From an uncultured Opitutaceae bacterium (GTDB lineage: Bacteria > Verrucomicrobiota > Verrucomicrobiia > Opitutales > Opitutaceae), in assembly GCA_951813085.1 (NCBI GenBank), contig OX638348.1, positions 3,543,627-3,607,626 on the forward strand: 64,000 bases of DNA, in the 5' to 3' direction. The notes beneath the pieces are model-generated. The model had not been told where the DNA came from and searched no databases. It saw only the letters and a list, made by a program, of their open reading frames with translations. This document shows positions 22,494 to 32,698 of this stretch, in pieces (the first letter of the stretch is position 1; each line of letters opens with the position of its first letter). A program made the translations under genes and the position numbers.

Positions 22494-23195
22494 ATGGTCT
22501 CAATGGAACAGCCTAAGAAGATACTGGTTGTCGACGACGAAGTCGACGTAACGGAATTGCTCACCTACAACTTGAGGCAACGCGGCTTTCTTTCGGAGTC
22601 GGTAAATGATCCGACGCGAGCCGTGGAGACGGTGAGGGCTTTCAAGCCGGACTTGATTGTGCTCGATATCATGATGCCCGAGCTCAATGGGTTGCAGGTA
22701 TGCCGGATGATTCGCCAAGACTCTACCTTGAAAGAGATTCCGATCATCTTCTTGAGCGCCAAGACGGAGGAGGGTGATCGGATAGAGGGATTTGAAAGCG
22801 GTGCAGATGATTATGTTTGCAAACCGTTTAGCCCTAAAGAGTTGATGCTCAGAGTCTTGGTGATTCTTAAGAGAGCAGGGGAGGACGACGAGCAGTCCGT
22901 ATTGAACGTGAACGGTATCGAGTTAGACGTGGAGCACCATAGTGTGCATGTGCATGACAATCCAGTCGAGTTGACTGCGACAGAATTCCGGTTGCTGAGG
23001 CTCCTGATGGAGCAGCGGGGCAAAGTTCAGACACGTGAGATCCTGCTGCAAAAGGTCTGGAATTACGAAAACGACATGGAAACGCGTACCGTGGATACGC
23101 ACATGCGACGTTTGCGCGAAAAGCTGGGCGATGAAGGTTCTGGGCTTGAGACCGTTAGAGGGGTAGGTTATCGGATGGTTGAAAGCCGGGTATAG
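22494..23195 (+). CDS. Response regulator, PhoB/OmpR type
   Basis: 233 residues. The receiver domain has the acidic pair D14/D15, phosphoacceptor D58 in LIVLDIMMPELNG, and the conserved lysine in YVCKPFSPKEL. The C-terminal winged-helix domain ends ETRTVDTHMRRLREKLG and LETVRGVGYRM, as in PhoB. It lies 15 bases upstream of a PhoR-like kinase, so the pair is likely the phosphate-starvation system; that assignment is by family pattern only, and no pst/phoU genes are present. ATG 22494 or ATG 22503 may be the start. Confidence 0.9.
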   Translation: MVSMEQPKKILVVDDEVDVTELLTYNLRQRGFLSESVNDPTRAVETVRAFKPDLIVLDIMMPELNGLQVCRMIRQDSTLKEIPIIFLSAKTEEGDRIEGFESGADDYVCKPFSPKELMLRVLVILKRAGEDDEQSVLNVNGIELDVEHHSVHVHDNPVELTATEFRLLRLLMEQRGKVQTREILLQKVWNYENDMETRTVDTHMRRLREKLGDEGSGLETVRGVGYRMVESRV

Positions 23196-23210
23196 CGGCT
23201 TAAATCACCC

Positions 23211-24506
23211 ATGTCCTATTTTCTCCTAGCAGTTGCTTCGGTAGTTGCTGCCATATACGCCTTTCGATACTACAAGCAGAAGCTCGCGATTCGGCTGCTG
23301 GCGGAGTCGTTGGCTTCCCGGACGTCGATACTGACTCATTCACGGGAATTTCGGGGCACGAACCAAAATTGGATTCGCCTGGTTGAGGAGCTCAACCGGG
23401 TTCTCAGCGAGTTAGATCGATTGGATAAGGAGAGCTCAGATCGACTAAGGCAGATTGAAACGACGCTTGGCAGTTTGCACGAAGGGGTGCTAATAATCGA
23501 CCGAGACAATTACATCTTGTTGGTTAACAATGCGTTAGAAAGAGAATTTCCGGCTCTAGGAGATGGTGTCGGAATGCGGGTGGAAAGCGCGTTGCGTAGT
23601 TCAGAGTTTCTGGAATTCGTTCGAGAGGTAAAGCAGAAGGGCGTTGGCTTTGGAAAGGAGCTCGTTTTTTCCGAGTCTGATGGCGATGTTTGGATGGAAG
23701 TATCGGCCTCTCGCCTAGATGCGGCCGATGAGACGAATACACCTTGGTACTTGTTCGTTCTCCATAACATAACCCGATTGAAACTGCTCGAGAGCATGCG
23801 TAAGCAATTCGTAGCGAACGCATCGCATGAGCTAAAGACGCCTGTATCGGTAATCAAGGGATACGCTGAGACGCTAGTGAGCGACCATGAAAGTATGGGC
23901 GAGTCCGATCGTCTCCGGTTTCTCAATGTAATCCATCGGCATTCGGAGCGATTAGCCTTGTTGATCAACGACTTGCTGAATTTATCTCGACTAGAAAGCG
24001 AGTCGACTTCGCTTCATTGGTCGGAGGTGGAAGTCGTGGGCTGGTTGCGGGAGGTATCGTTCGAGTATGCTCAGGGGTTGAAATCCGATGGCAGAGAGCT
24101 GCTGCTCGAGCTGCCGGAGGAGGGGGTGACGAGCCTCAAGTTCGATGTTCTGAAAATTAGGCAGGTGCTCGACAATCTCGTCGAGAACGCGAAGAAATAT
24201 ACGCCTGCAGAAGGGAAGATTCGCATTGGATGCTCAGTCGATGGCGACATCGTAGAAATTTGGGTCGAGGATGAGGGATCGGGAGTGCCCAAAGCCGACA
24301 TCTCGCGAATATTCGAGCGTTTTTACCGGGTCGACAAAGGCCGTTCTCGCGATACAGGAGGAACTGGTTTGGGTTTGAGCATTGTTAAGCACATCGTGGA
24401 ATCGCACTATGGACGCGTCTGGGCGGAAAATGTGGACGGGAGCGGGCTACGGGTGACGTTTAGGCTCCCGCTGATCGTATCTCGGGTTGAGGCGGATATC
24501 GTTTAG
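23211..24506 (+). CDS. Sensor histidine kinase, PhoR-like
   Basis: 431 residues. One N-terminal membrane segment (about 2-20) is followed by a short linker, a PAS-like domain (about 85-190, LHEGVLIIDRDNYILLVNNALE), HisKA with phosphorylated H206 in NASHELKTPVSVIKGYAE, and HATPase_c with N box DNLVENAKKY, G1 VEDEGSGVP, F box ERFYRVDKGRSR and G2 GGTGLGLSIVKHI. The single membrane anchor and cytoplasmic PAS domain match PhoR, which senses phosphate status through the Pst system rather than a periplasmic domain. Confidence 0.9.
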   Translation: MSYFLLAVASVVAAIYAFRYYKQKLAIRLLAESLASRTSILTHSREFRGTNQNWIRLVEELNRVLSELDRLDKESSDRLRQIETTLGSLHEGVLIIDRDNYILLVNNALEREFPALGDGVGMRVESALRSSEFLEFVREVKQKGVGFGKELVFSESDGDVWMEVSASRLDAADETNTPWYLFVLHNITRLKLLESMRKQFVANASHELKTPVSVIKGYAETLVSDHESMGESDRLRFLNVIHRHSERLALLINDLLNLSRLESESTSLHWSEVEVVGWLREVSFEYAQGLKSDGRELLLELPEEGVTSLKFDVLKIRQVLDNLVENAKKYTPAEGKIRIGCSVDGDIVEIWVEDEGSGVPKADISRIFERFYRVDKGRSRDTGGTGLGLSIVKHIVESHYGRVWAENVDGSGLRVTFRLPLIVSRVEADIV

Positions 24507-24543
24507 ATTGCAATGGGATCGAGAGTTCCTATCTTGATCGGGC

Positions 24544-25128
24544 ATGTCCTATAGCGAGCATTTGCGGCGTGTCGAAAACCGTAAGGCGCTTTTGAAAGAG
24601 GCGATGAGCGAATCCCTTGGCGATGAGAAGCGCATTGTCCTGGAAGTGGGTTGCGGGCATGGCCATTGGCTGACTGATTACGCCGCGACCCACAACGACG
24701 CGTTTTGCTTGGGAATCGACGTGATCGGAGACCGCATCGATCGGGCGAATCGAAAGGCGCGCCGTTCTGGAGCGGCTAACCTTCAGTTCCTCAAGGCTGA
24801 AGCCATGGAATTTCTTGAGCTGCTGGAGCCCTCGCTGTCCATCGGAGCCGTGTTCATTCTTTTTCCTGACCCTTGGCCGAAGAAGCGGCACTGGAAGAAC
24901 CGGATCATGAATCCTGCCTTTATGGAAAGTCTTGCCCGTTTCTGTCCGAAGGGCGCGCTGCTTCACTTCCGAACCGATCATGAAGGCTATTTCGAATGGA
25001 CCGTTGAATCGCTCAGTGCCTTCAAGGATTGGAGGCGAACATCGGGAGCTGATTGGCCATTCGAGCGGGAGACGGTATTTCAATCCAAAGCGTCATCCTA
25101 TCAATCGCTGATACTTGAGCGGCGCTAG
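24544..25128 (+). CDS. trmB: tRNA (guanine(46)-N7)-methyltransferase
   Basis: 194 residues, class I SAM fold. Motif I is LEVGCGHGHWLTDYA; LGIDVIGDRIDRANRKA follows; the TrmB-specific LFPDPWPKKRHWKNRI and FRTDHEGYFEW segments are present. It methylates G46 in the tRNA variable loop. It is shorter than E. coli TrmB (239), mostly at the N-terminus, but similar to Gram-positive forms. It may share a transcript with the kinase 37 bases upstream. Confidence 0.93.
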   Translation: MSYSEHLRRVENRKALLKEAMSESLGDEKRIVLEVGCGHGHWLTDYAATHNDAFCLGIDVIGDRIDRANRKARRSGAANLQFLKAEAMEFLELLEPSLSIGAVFILFPDPWPKKRHWKNRIMNPAFMESLARFCPKGALLHFRTDHEGYFEWTVESLSAFKDWRRTSGADWPFERETVFQSKASSYQSLILERR

Positions 25129-25148
25129 CGCCGCGTCCGGCTGAGCGC

Positions 25149-25355
25149 CTAGCTGTAGGAAACGAGAGCGACTACTTGAATCACGATGGCTAATACAAGT
25201 AGCGTTACGCAAAACAGATAGAACGTATCGAATGCGCGGCGCTTGAATAGCGAAGGGTTCTGCGGTTTCGGCGCATAGGATCTACGAGTTGGCTTGGAAG
25301 CGCGTTCCTTGTCTTTAACCTCGAAAATGGCGTCGGATAGATCTCGGTTCGGCAT
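25149..25355 (-). CDS. Small hypothetical protein with one C-terminal membrane helix
   Basis: From ATG 25355 (MPNRDLSDAIFEVKDKERAS) 68 residues; an upstream ATG at 25400 would add 15. A charged N-terminal part (about 40 residues, K/R-rich) precedes one hydrophobic helix (FYLFCVTLLVLAIVIQVVALV) that ends almost at the C-terminus. No family recognised. It lies between trmB and the atp operon on the opposite strand, where atpI or a similar small membrane gene is often found, but it has neither the orientation nor the two-helix pattern of AtpI. Confidence 0.5.
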   Translation of the reverse strand: MPNRDLSDAIFEVKDKERASKPTRRSYAPKPQNPSLFKRRAFDTFYLFCVTLLVLAIVIQVVALVSYS

Positions 25356-25541
25356 ATCTATAAATTGCGAGCGGTAGGGCGTTTTTAACACCCGTTTCAC
25401 AGCTCGGTATTAGGAATCTTTCTAAATCCGACATTTTTTACTACAATTCAAATCATATCGTTTAGAATTGTATTTAGAGAGTTGACGCGTGCAAATCGAT
25501 CTATCAACAACACAGCTTCTTAAGGCCGTTCCGCTATTAAG

Positions 25542-26402
25542 ATGCGAACTAAAAAGATAATCTCTCACATCCTAGCATTTGCGGGCATTCACGCTGCTCT
25601 TCCTTTGGCGAACGCGGCGGTTTCGCCGGTGCCGGAGGGATTGTTTTCCGTATTTGGAATGCCCATTACCAACAGCATGGTGACAAGCTGGGTGATCGTT
25701 ATTCTGTTGATAATTGGAGTTCGAATGATGATAGGCGGGAAGCCCCGGGAAATTCCAGGCCGGGGCCAGGCGATCATCGAAAACCTGCTCGTGGGTTTGA
25801 AAGAGATGATCGAACCGATCGTTGGCAAGAAAGCGGCTGCTGCGACCCTGCCTTTCGTACTTGGATTTTTTGTCTACATCTTGATCCAGAATTGGAGCGG
25901 CCTCCTACCCGGCGTGGGAACAATTGGCGGCGGCTACGAGGATGCGGAAGGCTATTTTCACATCACCCAGCCATGGATACGTCCTGGCAACGCGGATTGG
26001 AACGGGACGATCGCTCTTGCGATTGTAGCCATGGTCGCATGGGCCTACATCGTCCTCAAGTACGCAGGCTTCAAAGCGTTGATCGTCGACCTCTTCGGTA
26101 ACAAGGCGGACAAGGAAGAAGTGGGCAATGGAATGTGGCTGATGCTCATTCCCATTTTTCTATTCGTTGGAGTGATCGAGGTCGTATCCATTGCAATCCG
26201 GCCGCTGACCTTGTCGGTGCGGCTGTTCGGCAATATCTTTGGTGGGGAGAATCTTCTTCACGGCATGAACTTCATTCCTGTGTTCTATTTCCTAGAACTG
26301 CTGGTGGGACTGGTACAGGCGCTCGTTTTCGTGCTCCTGTTCAGCGTATACATCGGATTAATTTGCAACCACGACGACGGGCACGAAGGACAGGCGCACT
26401 AA
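25542..26402 (+). CDS. atpB: ATP synthase Fo subunit a
   Basis: 286 residues with about six membrane helices and a signal-like N-terminus. The essential arginine of the proton channel is R227 in LTLSVRLFGNIFGGENL (E. coli R210). It forms the stator channel next to the c-ring in the inner membrane. First gene of the operon order a-c-b-delta-alpha-gamma-beta-epsilon. No atpI precedes it. Confidence 0.96.
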   Translation: MRTKKIISHILAFAGIHAALPLANAAVSPVPEGLFSVFGMPITNSMVTSWVIVILLIIGVRMMIGGKPREIPGRGQAIIENLLVGLKEMIEPIVGKKAAAATLPFVLGFFVYILIQNWSGLLPGVGTIGGGYEDAEGYFHITQPWIRPGNADWNGTIALAIVAMVAWAYIVLKYAGFKALIVDLFGNKADKEEVGNGMWLMLIPIFLFVGVIEVVSIAIRPLTLSVRLFGNIFGGENLLHGMNFIPVFYFLELLVGLVQALVFVLLFSVYIGLICNHDDGHEGQAH

Positions 26403-26464
26403 CCACTTTTGCGAATCGGGACCATGCGCAACGCGTGGGCGATCGCATCAATAATAACAAGTAA

Positions 26465-26686
<222 letters not shown>

Positions 26687-26751
26687 TTATCAAAATTTGG
26701 CGGGTCGCCCGATAACGGCGGCTCGCTCATACAGTCCTCACCCAGTCACCC

Positions 26752-27315
26752 ATGATTGATCTCATTACAATAGTAGCAGCTACGGATCCTAACGCAGCAG
26801 TTGAATCTGCGGGCATAGTAGAAAAGTTCGGTATTCACGTCGGGCACATTGTGATGCAGGTGATCAGCTTTTCGATCCTTGCTTACGTCCTTTACCGTTT
26901 CGCGTTCAAGCCAGTGTTCGAGACCATGGACGAGCGGAACTCGAAGATCGCCGATGGGCTCAAGTATGCCGAGGAAATGCAGGTAAAGCTCGCGGAAGCG
27001 GAAGCGGAGCATAAGGAGATCATCAAGAAGGCTTCGCAAGATGCGCAGCAAATCGTGAATGACGCGCGCAGCGTTGCTGAAGAAAAAATTTCAAAGTCGT
27101 CGCAAGACGCAGTCGCTCGCGCGGAAGAGATTATCTCCAAGGCGGAGCAGCAGATCGAATTGGATCGCAAGAAGATGCTGACCGAGGCCCGGGGTGAAAT
27201 TGCCCGATTGGTCGTTGCGACGACAAGCAAAGTACTTTCGAAGGAACTTTCCGGCGAAGATCGAAATCGCTTCACGGAATCCGCTAGCTCTCAGCTAGTC
27301 GAGACAAGCAATTAG
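26752..27315 (+). CDS. atpF: ATP synthase Fo subunit b
   Basis: 187 residues. One membrane segment (about 28-50, HIVMQVISFSILAYVLYRFAF) is followed by KPVFETMDERNSKIADGL, the typical b-subunit start of the long charged helix, which runs almost to the end. It forms the peripheral stalk as a dimer. Confidence 0.95.
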   Translation: MIDLITIVAATDPNAAVESAGIVEKFGIHVGHIVMQVISFSILAYVLYRFAFKPVFETMDERNSKIADGLKYAEEMQVKLAEAEAEHKEIIKKASQDAQQIVNDARSVAEEKISKSSQDAVARAEEIISKAEQQIELDRKKMLTEARGEIARLVVATTSKVLSKELSGEDRNRFTESASSQLVETSN

Positions 27316-27328
27316 AAATTGAGTTTGG

Positions 27329-27724
27329 ATGAAGCAGGACAAGCAGATCAAGGAATTCGCCAAGCAGCTTTTAAAGATTAGCTTAGAAAATGGCGAGCTG
27401 TCTGCAGAACGTGTCGATGGTGTTTTGAAGTCGCTGGAGAAGAATCCACCGCGTCACCATCTGGCTACGCTAAAGGCGTATTTAAAGCTAGTAGCGCGCG
27501 AAGTTGCCAAAAGTACGGCCGTTATCAGCCATGCAGGCGCTATCAGCCCAGAAACGGCGACACGTATCGCCGCTCAGCTCTCCTCAAAATACGGCCGCTC
27601 GATCGCGTCCGTGACGCGCGAAGACCCTAGCCTGATTGCTGGATTGCGAGTTGTGGTCGATTGCGATGTATATGATGCGTCAATCGCCAGCTCGCTCGCG
27701 ACGCTCGAAACGGCCTTATCTTAG
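27329..27724 (+). CDS. atpH: ATP synthase F1 subunit delta (short form)
   Basis: 131 residues, clearly shorter than the usual 175-180. The C-terminal family signature is present: SVTREDPSLIAGLRVVVDCDVYDASI. The N-terminal six-helix domain that caps F1 appears reduced (KQIKEFAKQLLKISLENGEL, then about 50 residues). Position between atpF and atpA confirms identity. Confidence 0.88.
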   Translation: MKQDKQIKEFAKQLLKISLENGELSAERVDGVLKSLEKNPPRHHLATLKAYLKLVAREVAKSTAVISHAGAISPETATRIAAQLSSKYGRSIASVTREDPSLIAGLRVVVDCDVYDASIASSLATLETALS

Positions 27725-27761
27725 AATTTAAATCGTACCAGTTTAACAAATACAGAATACC

Positions 27762-29294
27762 ATGAGTTCCGTCATCGAACAGATTGAACAGCAAATCGCT
27801 AACCTCCAAACAAAGACGGTCGCTAGCAACACGGGCAAGATAGTCACAGTGGGTGACGGTGTCGCGAAAATCGACGGCCTTTCCGAAGTGATGTACAACG
27901 AAATGATCGAGTTCCCTGGGGAAACGATCGGGATCGCTCTCAATTTGGAGGAAGATGAAGTCGGAGCCGTTGTTCTCGGAGAAGCCACTCACCTCCGCGA
28001 AGGAGATCAGGTGACCTGCACTGGGAAGCTGCTCTCCGTCCCGGTAGGCAAGGGAATGCTAGGGCGAGTAGTCGATGCGTTGGGTCGCCCCGTGGATGGC
28101 AAAGGCAACATCGAATCAGATGAAACGTATCCCGTAGAAAAGATCGCGCCAGGAATTATCGAGCGTAAATCGGTTGACCAGCCGCTCATGACTGGTATCC
28201 AGGCGATTGACTCAATGATCCCGATTGGTCGCGGCCAGCGTGAGCTCATTATCGGTGACCGCGGTACAGGAAAGACGACCATCGCTATCGATACGATCAT
28301 CAACCAAGCGAATATCAACAAGGTAGGCTTGGCGTCCGGCGATCCGAATTTCCGTCCTGTGTATTCTATATATGTCGCAGTTGGACAGAAGAACTCGAAT
28401 GTCGCTCGTACCTTGGGTGTCTTGGAAGAAAAGGGAGCTCTTGAATACACGATCGTTGTATCCGCGCCCGCTGCCGACTCCGCGGCCAACCAGTACTTGG
28501 CGCCTTACACCGGCGCTGCCATGGGCGAGTGGTTCATGTCTAATGGCATGGATGCGCTGATCGTGTACGATGATCTATCTAAACACGCGGCGGCCTATCG
28601 CCAAATGTCTCTCGTCCTGAAACGTCCCTCAGGTCGCGAAGCCTATCCGGGCGATGTTTTCTACCTGCACTCCCGGTTGCTTGAACGATCCGCTCGCGTC
28701 AATGAAGACAACGGCAACGGCTCGCTAACCGCGCTCCCCATCATCGAAACCCTCGCGGGCGACCTTTCGGCGTACATTCCGACGAATGTTATTTCGATTA
28801 CAGACGGACAAATTTTCCTGGAAACTGACTTGTTCAACCAAGGTATCCGACCTGCTGTGTCGGTCGGTCTCTCTGTTTCGCGTGTAGGCTCGGCGGCTCA
28901 GGTTAAAGCGACGAAGCAAGTCGCGGGAAAGATTAAGCTCGAGCTGGCCCAGTTCCGCGAGCTCGCGGCTTTTGCGCAGTTCGGCTCGGATCTGGATGCA
29001 AGAACCAAGGCTCAGCTCGATCGCGGCTCTCGTATCGTCGAGCTTTTCAAGCAGCCTGCGTTCAACCCAATTCCAATCGAGCAGCAAGTCGGCGTGCTCT
29101 GGTCCATGCAGAACAATTACTTCGACGACATCGATGTTTCTCAGATGGTCTCGGCCAGCGATGCGCTCCGCGACTTCCTTGTTTCCCGCAAGGAGTCTTT
29201 GCTCACCGCGATTCGCGAGAAGGCGAAAATCGACGACGATCTCGCAGAGCAGCTCAAGACAGCAGTCGATGAGTGGAAGGCGAGCTTCGCTTAG
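27762..29294 (+). CDS. atpA: ATP synthase F1 subunit alpha
   Basis: 510 residues. P-loop GDRGTGKT, the segment [11 protein letters not shown], the arginine-finger region ([21 protein letters not shown]) and the AlphaE C-terminal domain are all normal. It binds non-catalytic nucleotides and supplies the arginine finger. In the usual operon atpG follows directly; here a GxxExxY cassette lies between. Confidence 0.98.
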   Translation: MSSVIEQIEQQIANLQTKTVASNTGKIVTVGDGVAKIDGLSEVMYNEMIEFPGETIGIALNLEEDEVGAVVLGEATHLREGDQVTCTGKLLSVPVGKGMLGRVVDALGRPVDGKGNIESDETYPVEKIAPGIIERKSVDQPLMTGIQAIDSMIPIGRGQRELIIGDRGTGKTTIAIDTIINQANINKVGLASGDPNFRPVYSIYVAVGQKNSNVARTLGVLEEKGALEYTIVVSAPAADSAANQYLAPYTGAAMGEWFMSNGMDALIVYDDLSKHAAAYRQMSLVLKRPSGREAYPGDVFYLHSRLLERSARVNEDNGNGSLTALPIIETLAGDLSAYIPTNVISITDGQIFLETDLFNQGIRPAVSVGLSVSRVGSAAQVKATKQVAGKIKLELAQFRELAAFAQFGSDLDARTKAQLDRGSRIVELFKQPAFNPIPIEQQVGVLWSMQNNYFDDIDVSQMVSASDALRDFLVSRKESLLTAIREKAKIDDDLAEQLKTAVDEWKASFA

Positions 29295-29300
29295 TTTTTG

Positions 29301-29329
29301 AACCACGAAACTCACGAAAAGAACGAAAA
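29301..29329 (+). repeat. Left 29-bp inverted repeat of the GxxExxY cassette
   Basis: AACCACGAAACTCACGAAAA then GAACGAAAA. It matches the complement of 29710-29738 at 25 of 29 positions. It starts six bases after the atpA stop and its last A is the A of the GxxExxY start codon. Built of repeated CACGAAA/AACGAAA units. Confidence 0.85.
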
Positions 29330-29709
29330 TGGCTCCAGAGATTCTATATAAGGAAGAAAGCTACAGTATTATGGGAGCATGTTTCGAGGTATATAAAGAT
29401 AAGGGAAATGGCTTTCTCGAAGACGTCTATCAGGAGTGCCTCAGCATTGAGTTCGAAGAACAATCTATCCCCTTTAAGGAAAAACCAAAACTGAAGTTAG
29501 AGTACCGAAATCGAGTTCTTAGAAAAAGTTACGAGCCTGATTTTTTCTGTTTCGATAAGATCATTGTTGAGCTGAAAGCAGTTAAAACTCTCGCTGACGA
29601 ACATCGCGCTCAGATATTTAATTATTTGAAAGCGACTAAGAATAGACTAGGCCTTCTTGTGAATTTTGGTAGTCATCCAAAACTCCAATACGAGAGGGTA
29701 TTAAATTAG
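29329..29709 (+). CDS. GxxExxY family protein (PDDEXK-like), inserted in the atp operon
   Basis: 126 residues. The family-naming motif G-x-x-E-x-x-Y is seen as GFLEDVY (about residues 27-33), and PDFFCFDKIIVELKAVKTL (about 69-87) carries the D...E-x-K pattern of PDDEXK nuclease-fold proteins; RAQIFNYLKATKNRLGLLVNFG completes the domain. Such proteins occur as intervening-sequence ORFs of 23S rRNA and as scattered genes of unknown function. The gene lies within a pair of 29-bp inverted repeats and is more AT-rich than atpA and atpG around it. It reads with the operon, so downstream atp genes need not be silenced. Confidence 0.85.
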   Translation: MAPEILYKEESYSIMGACFEVYKDKGNGFLEDVYQECLSIEFEEQSIPFKEKPKLKLEYRNRVLRKSYEPDFFCFDKIIVELKAVKTLADEHRAQIFNYLKATKNRLGLLVNFGSHPKLQYERVLN

Positions 29710-29738
29710 TTTTCGTTATGTTCGTGTTTTTCGTGGTT
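29710..29738 (+). repeat. Right 29-bp inverted repeat of the GxxExxY cassette
   Basis: TTTTCGTTATGTTCGTGTTT then TTCGTGGTT. It is the complement of the left repeat with four mismatches (at left-repeat positions 11, 12, 19 and 21). It begins with the last stop-codon flanking base of the GxxExxY gene and ends 16 bases before atpG. Confidence 0.85.
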
Positions 29739-29754
29739 AAAAAAATCTAGCCCA

Positions 29755-30630
29755 ATGCCTAATCTAAGAGAAATTCGTCGCCGCATTAAGTCGGTCAAGA
29801 ACACTCGCCAAATCACCAAGGCGATGGAGCTTGTCGCGGCCTCGAAGATGAAGAAGGCGCAGCAGTCGGCGCTTTCTGGTCAGCCATACGCAGCGTTGCT
29901 TGCGGAAACGCTCTCCCATATCGCAACTCGTATTGAAGAAGTGGAACATCCATTCTTTGAGGAACGGGAAGTGAAAACTCGTGGTATCATAATGGTCACT
30001 ACGAATCGTGGATTGTGCGGACCACTCAATAGTAACTTGTTTCGGGAGGTTATGAAATCGGACGACGCGATGAAGTTCGTCAGTGTTGGTCGAAAGGGCA
30101 AACAATTCCTGAGCCGGTCGAGTCGCGAATTGCTCGCTGATTTCGAGATCGACGACAGTGTCCCCTATGTAAAGGTCAAGCAAGTGACCGAGTTCATGAT
30201 AGAGAAGTATCTCTCGGGTGAAGTTGACACGGTTGAGATTATGTATCCACGTTTTGTGAACGTATTGACCCAGGCGCCGACGGTGGCCAAGCTGCTTCCG
30301 ATCCGTGGACTGGACGAAATGATCACCGAATTGCGTGGCAAGGACGCGGAGCCGTACGAGTCTTCAGCCGATGACCGCAATTTCGTATTCGAGCCTGATC
30401 CCGTGAGCATCTTAAACAGCTTGCTCCCGCTCTTCGTGGACCGACAAGCGTATCAGGCCATCCTTAGCGCCCGCGCTTCGGAGCACAGCGCTCGAATGGT
30501 CGCCATGAAAACGGCTAAGGACAACGCGACTAAGCTTCTAGACTCTCTCACACTTCAATTCAACAAGGCGCGTCAAGCCGCCATCACCCAGGAAATCCTG
30601 GAAATCGCAGCGGCGACCTCGCAGGACTAA
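29755..30630 (+). CDS. atpG: ATP synthase F1 subunit gamma
   Basis: 291 residues. N-terminal MPNLREIRRRIKSVKNTRQITKAMELVAASKMKKAQ and C-terminal RQAAITQEILEIAAATSQD are the two conserved helices of the central rotor; TTNRGLCGPLNSN lies in the Rossmann-like middle domain. It turns inside the alpha/beta ring. ATG 29755 is well supported by the family start. Confidence 0.97.
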   Translation: MPNLREIRRRIKSVKNTRQITKAMELVAASKMKKAQQSALSGQPYAALLAETLSHIATRIEEVEHPFFEEREVKTRGIIMVTTNRGLCGPLNSNLFREVMKSDDAMKFVSVGRKGKQFLSRSSRELLADFEIDDSVPYVKVKQVTEFMIEKYLSGEVDTVEIMYPRFVNVLTQAPTVAKLLPIRGLDEMITELRGKDAEPYESSADDRNFVFEPDPVSILNSLLPLFVDRQAYQAILSARASEHSARMVAMKTAKDNATKLLDSLTLQFNKARQAAITQEILEIAAATSQD

Positions 30631-30661
30631 TTATTTGGCAAACCCGTCATTCACTTCTTAA

Positions 30662-32110
<1,449 letters not shown>

Positions 32111-32236
32111 TGAAGAAGTAAAATCGTTGGACGAATAAGAGTTAGTAGACCATCAATTGTTGCCAAGACCTTGATGGGCAAAAATTTAAATCAAAATATT
32201 TCTTAACTCTTCATTCCTAATTCTTAAATTATCACC

Positions 32237-32641
32237 ATGAACCTCGAAATCGTCACTCCAGAAGCCCGCGTCTACGAAGATACTGTGGACGGTGTCGTCA
32301 TGCCGACAACTTCGGGAGAGATCGACATCCTCCCGGGCCACATTCCTATCGTGACAGAAATTCAAGCTGGCGAGATAGTAGTCGAGCAGTCGGGACAGAA
32401 GCAATCTCTAGCAATCAGTAAAGGATTCGCCCAGTGCGTTGGTGACAAAATCTCAATCCTCGCAGAAAACGCCATCCACATCGACGAGATCGACGAATCC
32501 GCAGTTGAAGAAGCCCAGAAGAGAGCGGAAGAAGCCCTCGCCACCATGGATAAAATGTCTGACGAAGAAATTGCCATGCTAGAAACGCAAATATCCTATG
32601 CAAGGGCTCAATTAATTTTAAAGCAAAAAACTAAAAGGTAA
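32237..32641 (+). CDS. atpC: ATP synthase F1 subunit epsilon
   Basis: 134 residues. N-terminal beta-sandwich (MNLEIVTPEARVYEDTVDGVVMP, then GEIDILPGHIPIV) and the two-helix C-terminal domain are complete. Part of the rotor and inhibitor of ATP hydrolysis in many bacteria. The 126-base gap from atpD is long for the operon and AT-rich; TAATTCTTAAAT (32218-32229) lies just before the start. Confidence 0.95.
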   Translation: MNLEIVTPEARVYEDTVDGVVMPTTSGEIDILPGHIPIVTEIQAGEIVVEQSGQKQSLAISKGFAQCVGDKISILAENAIHIDEIDESAVEEAQKRAEEALATMDKMSDEEIAMLETQISYARAQLILKQKTKR

Positions 32642-32667
32642 AATATCTTTATATGCTAAAAAAAAGG

Positions 32668-32691
32668 CCATGATTTTTGTCATGGATTTTT
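32668..32691 (+). terminator. Terminator at the end of the atp operon
   Basis: Stem CCATGA / TCATGG (32668-32673 with 32680-32685), loop TTTTTG, then ATTTTT. It lies between the atpC stop and the ABC permease start, marking the end of the atp operon and the start of the AT-rich glycan island. Confidence 0.65.
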
Positions 32692-32698
32692 ATGTTTA

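Larger units (their letters stand above)
29301..29738 (+). mobile_element. Inverted-repeat-bounded GxxExxY cassette between atpA and atpG
   Basis: 438 bases consisting only of a left inverted repeat, the GxxExxY ORF and a right inverted repeat. It interrupts the otherwise standard atpA-atpG junction. No transposase is inside. If mobile, it must be moved in trans or by the GxxExxY protein itself; this is inference from structure. The T tract before the left repeat and A tract after the right extend the symmetry slightly. Confidence 0.65.
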
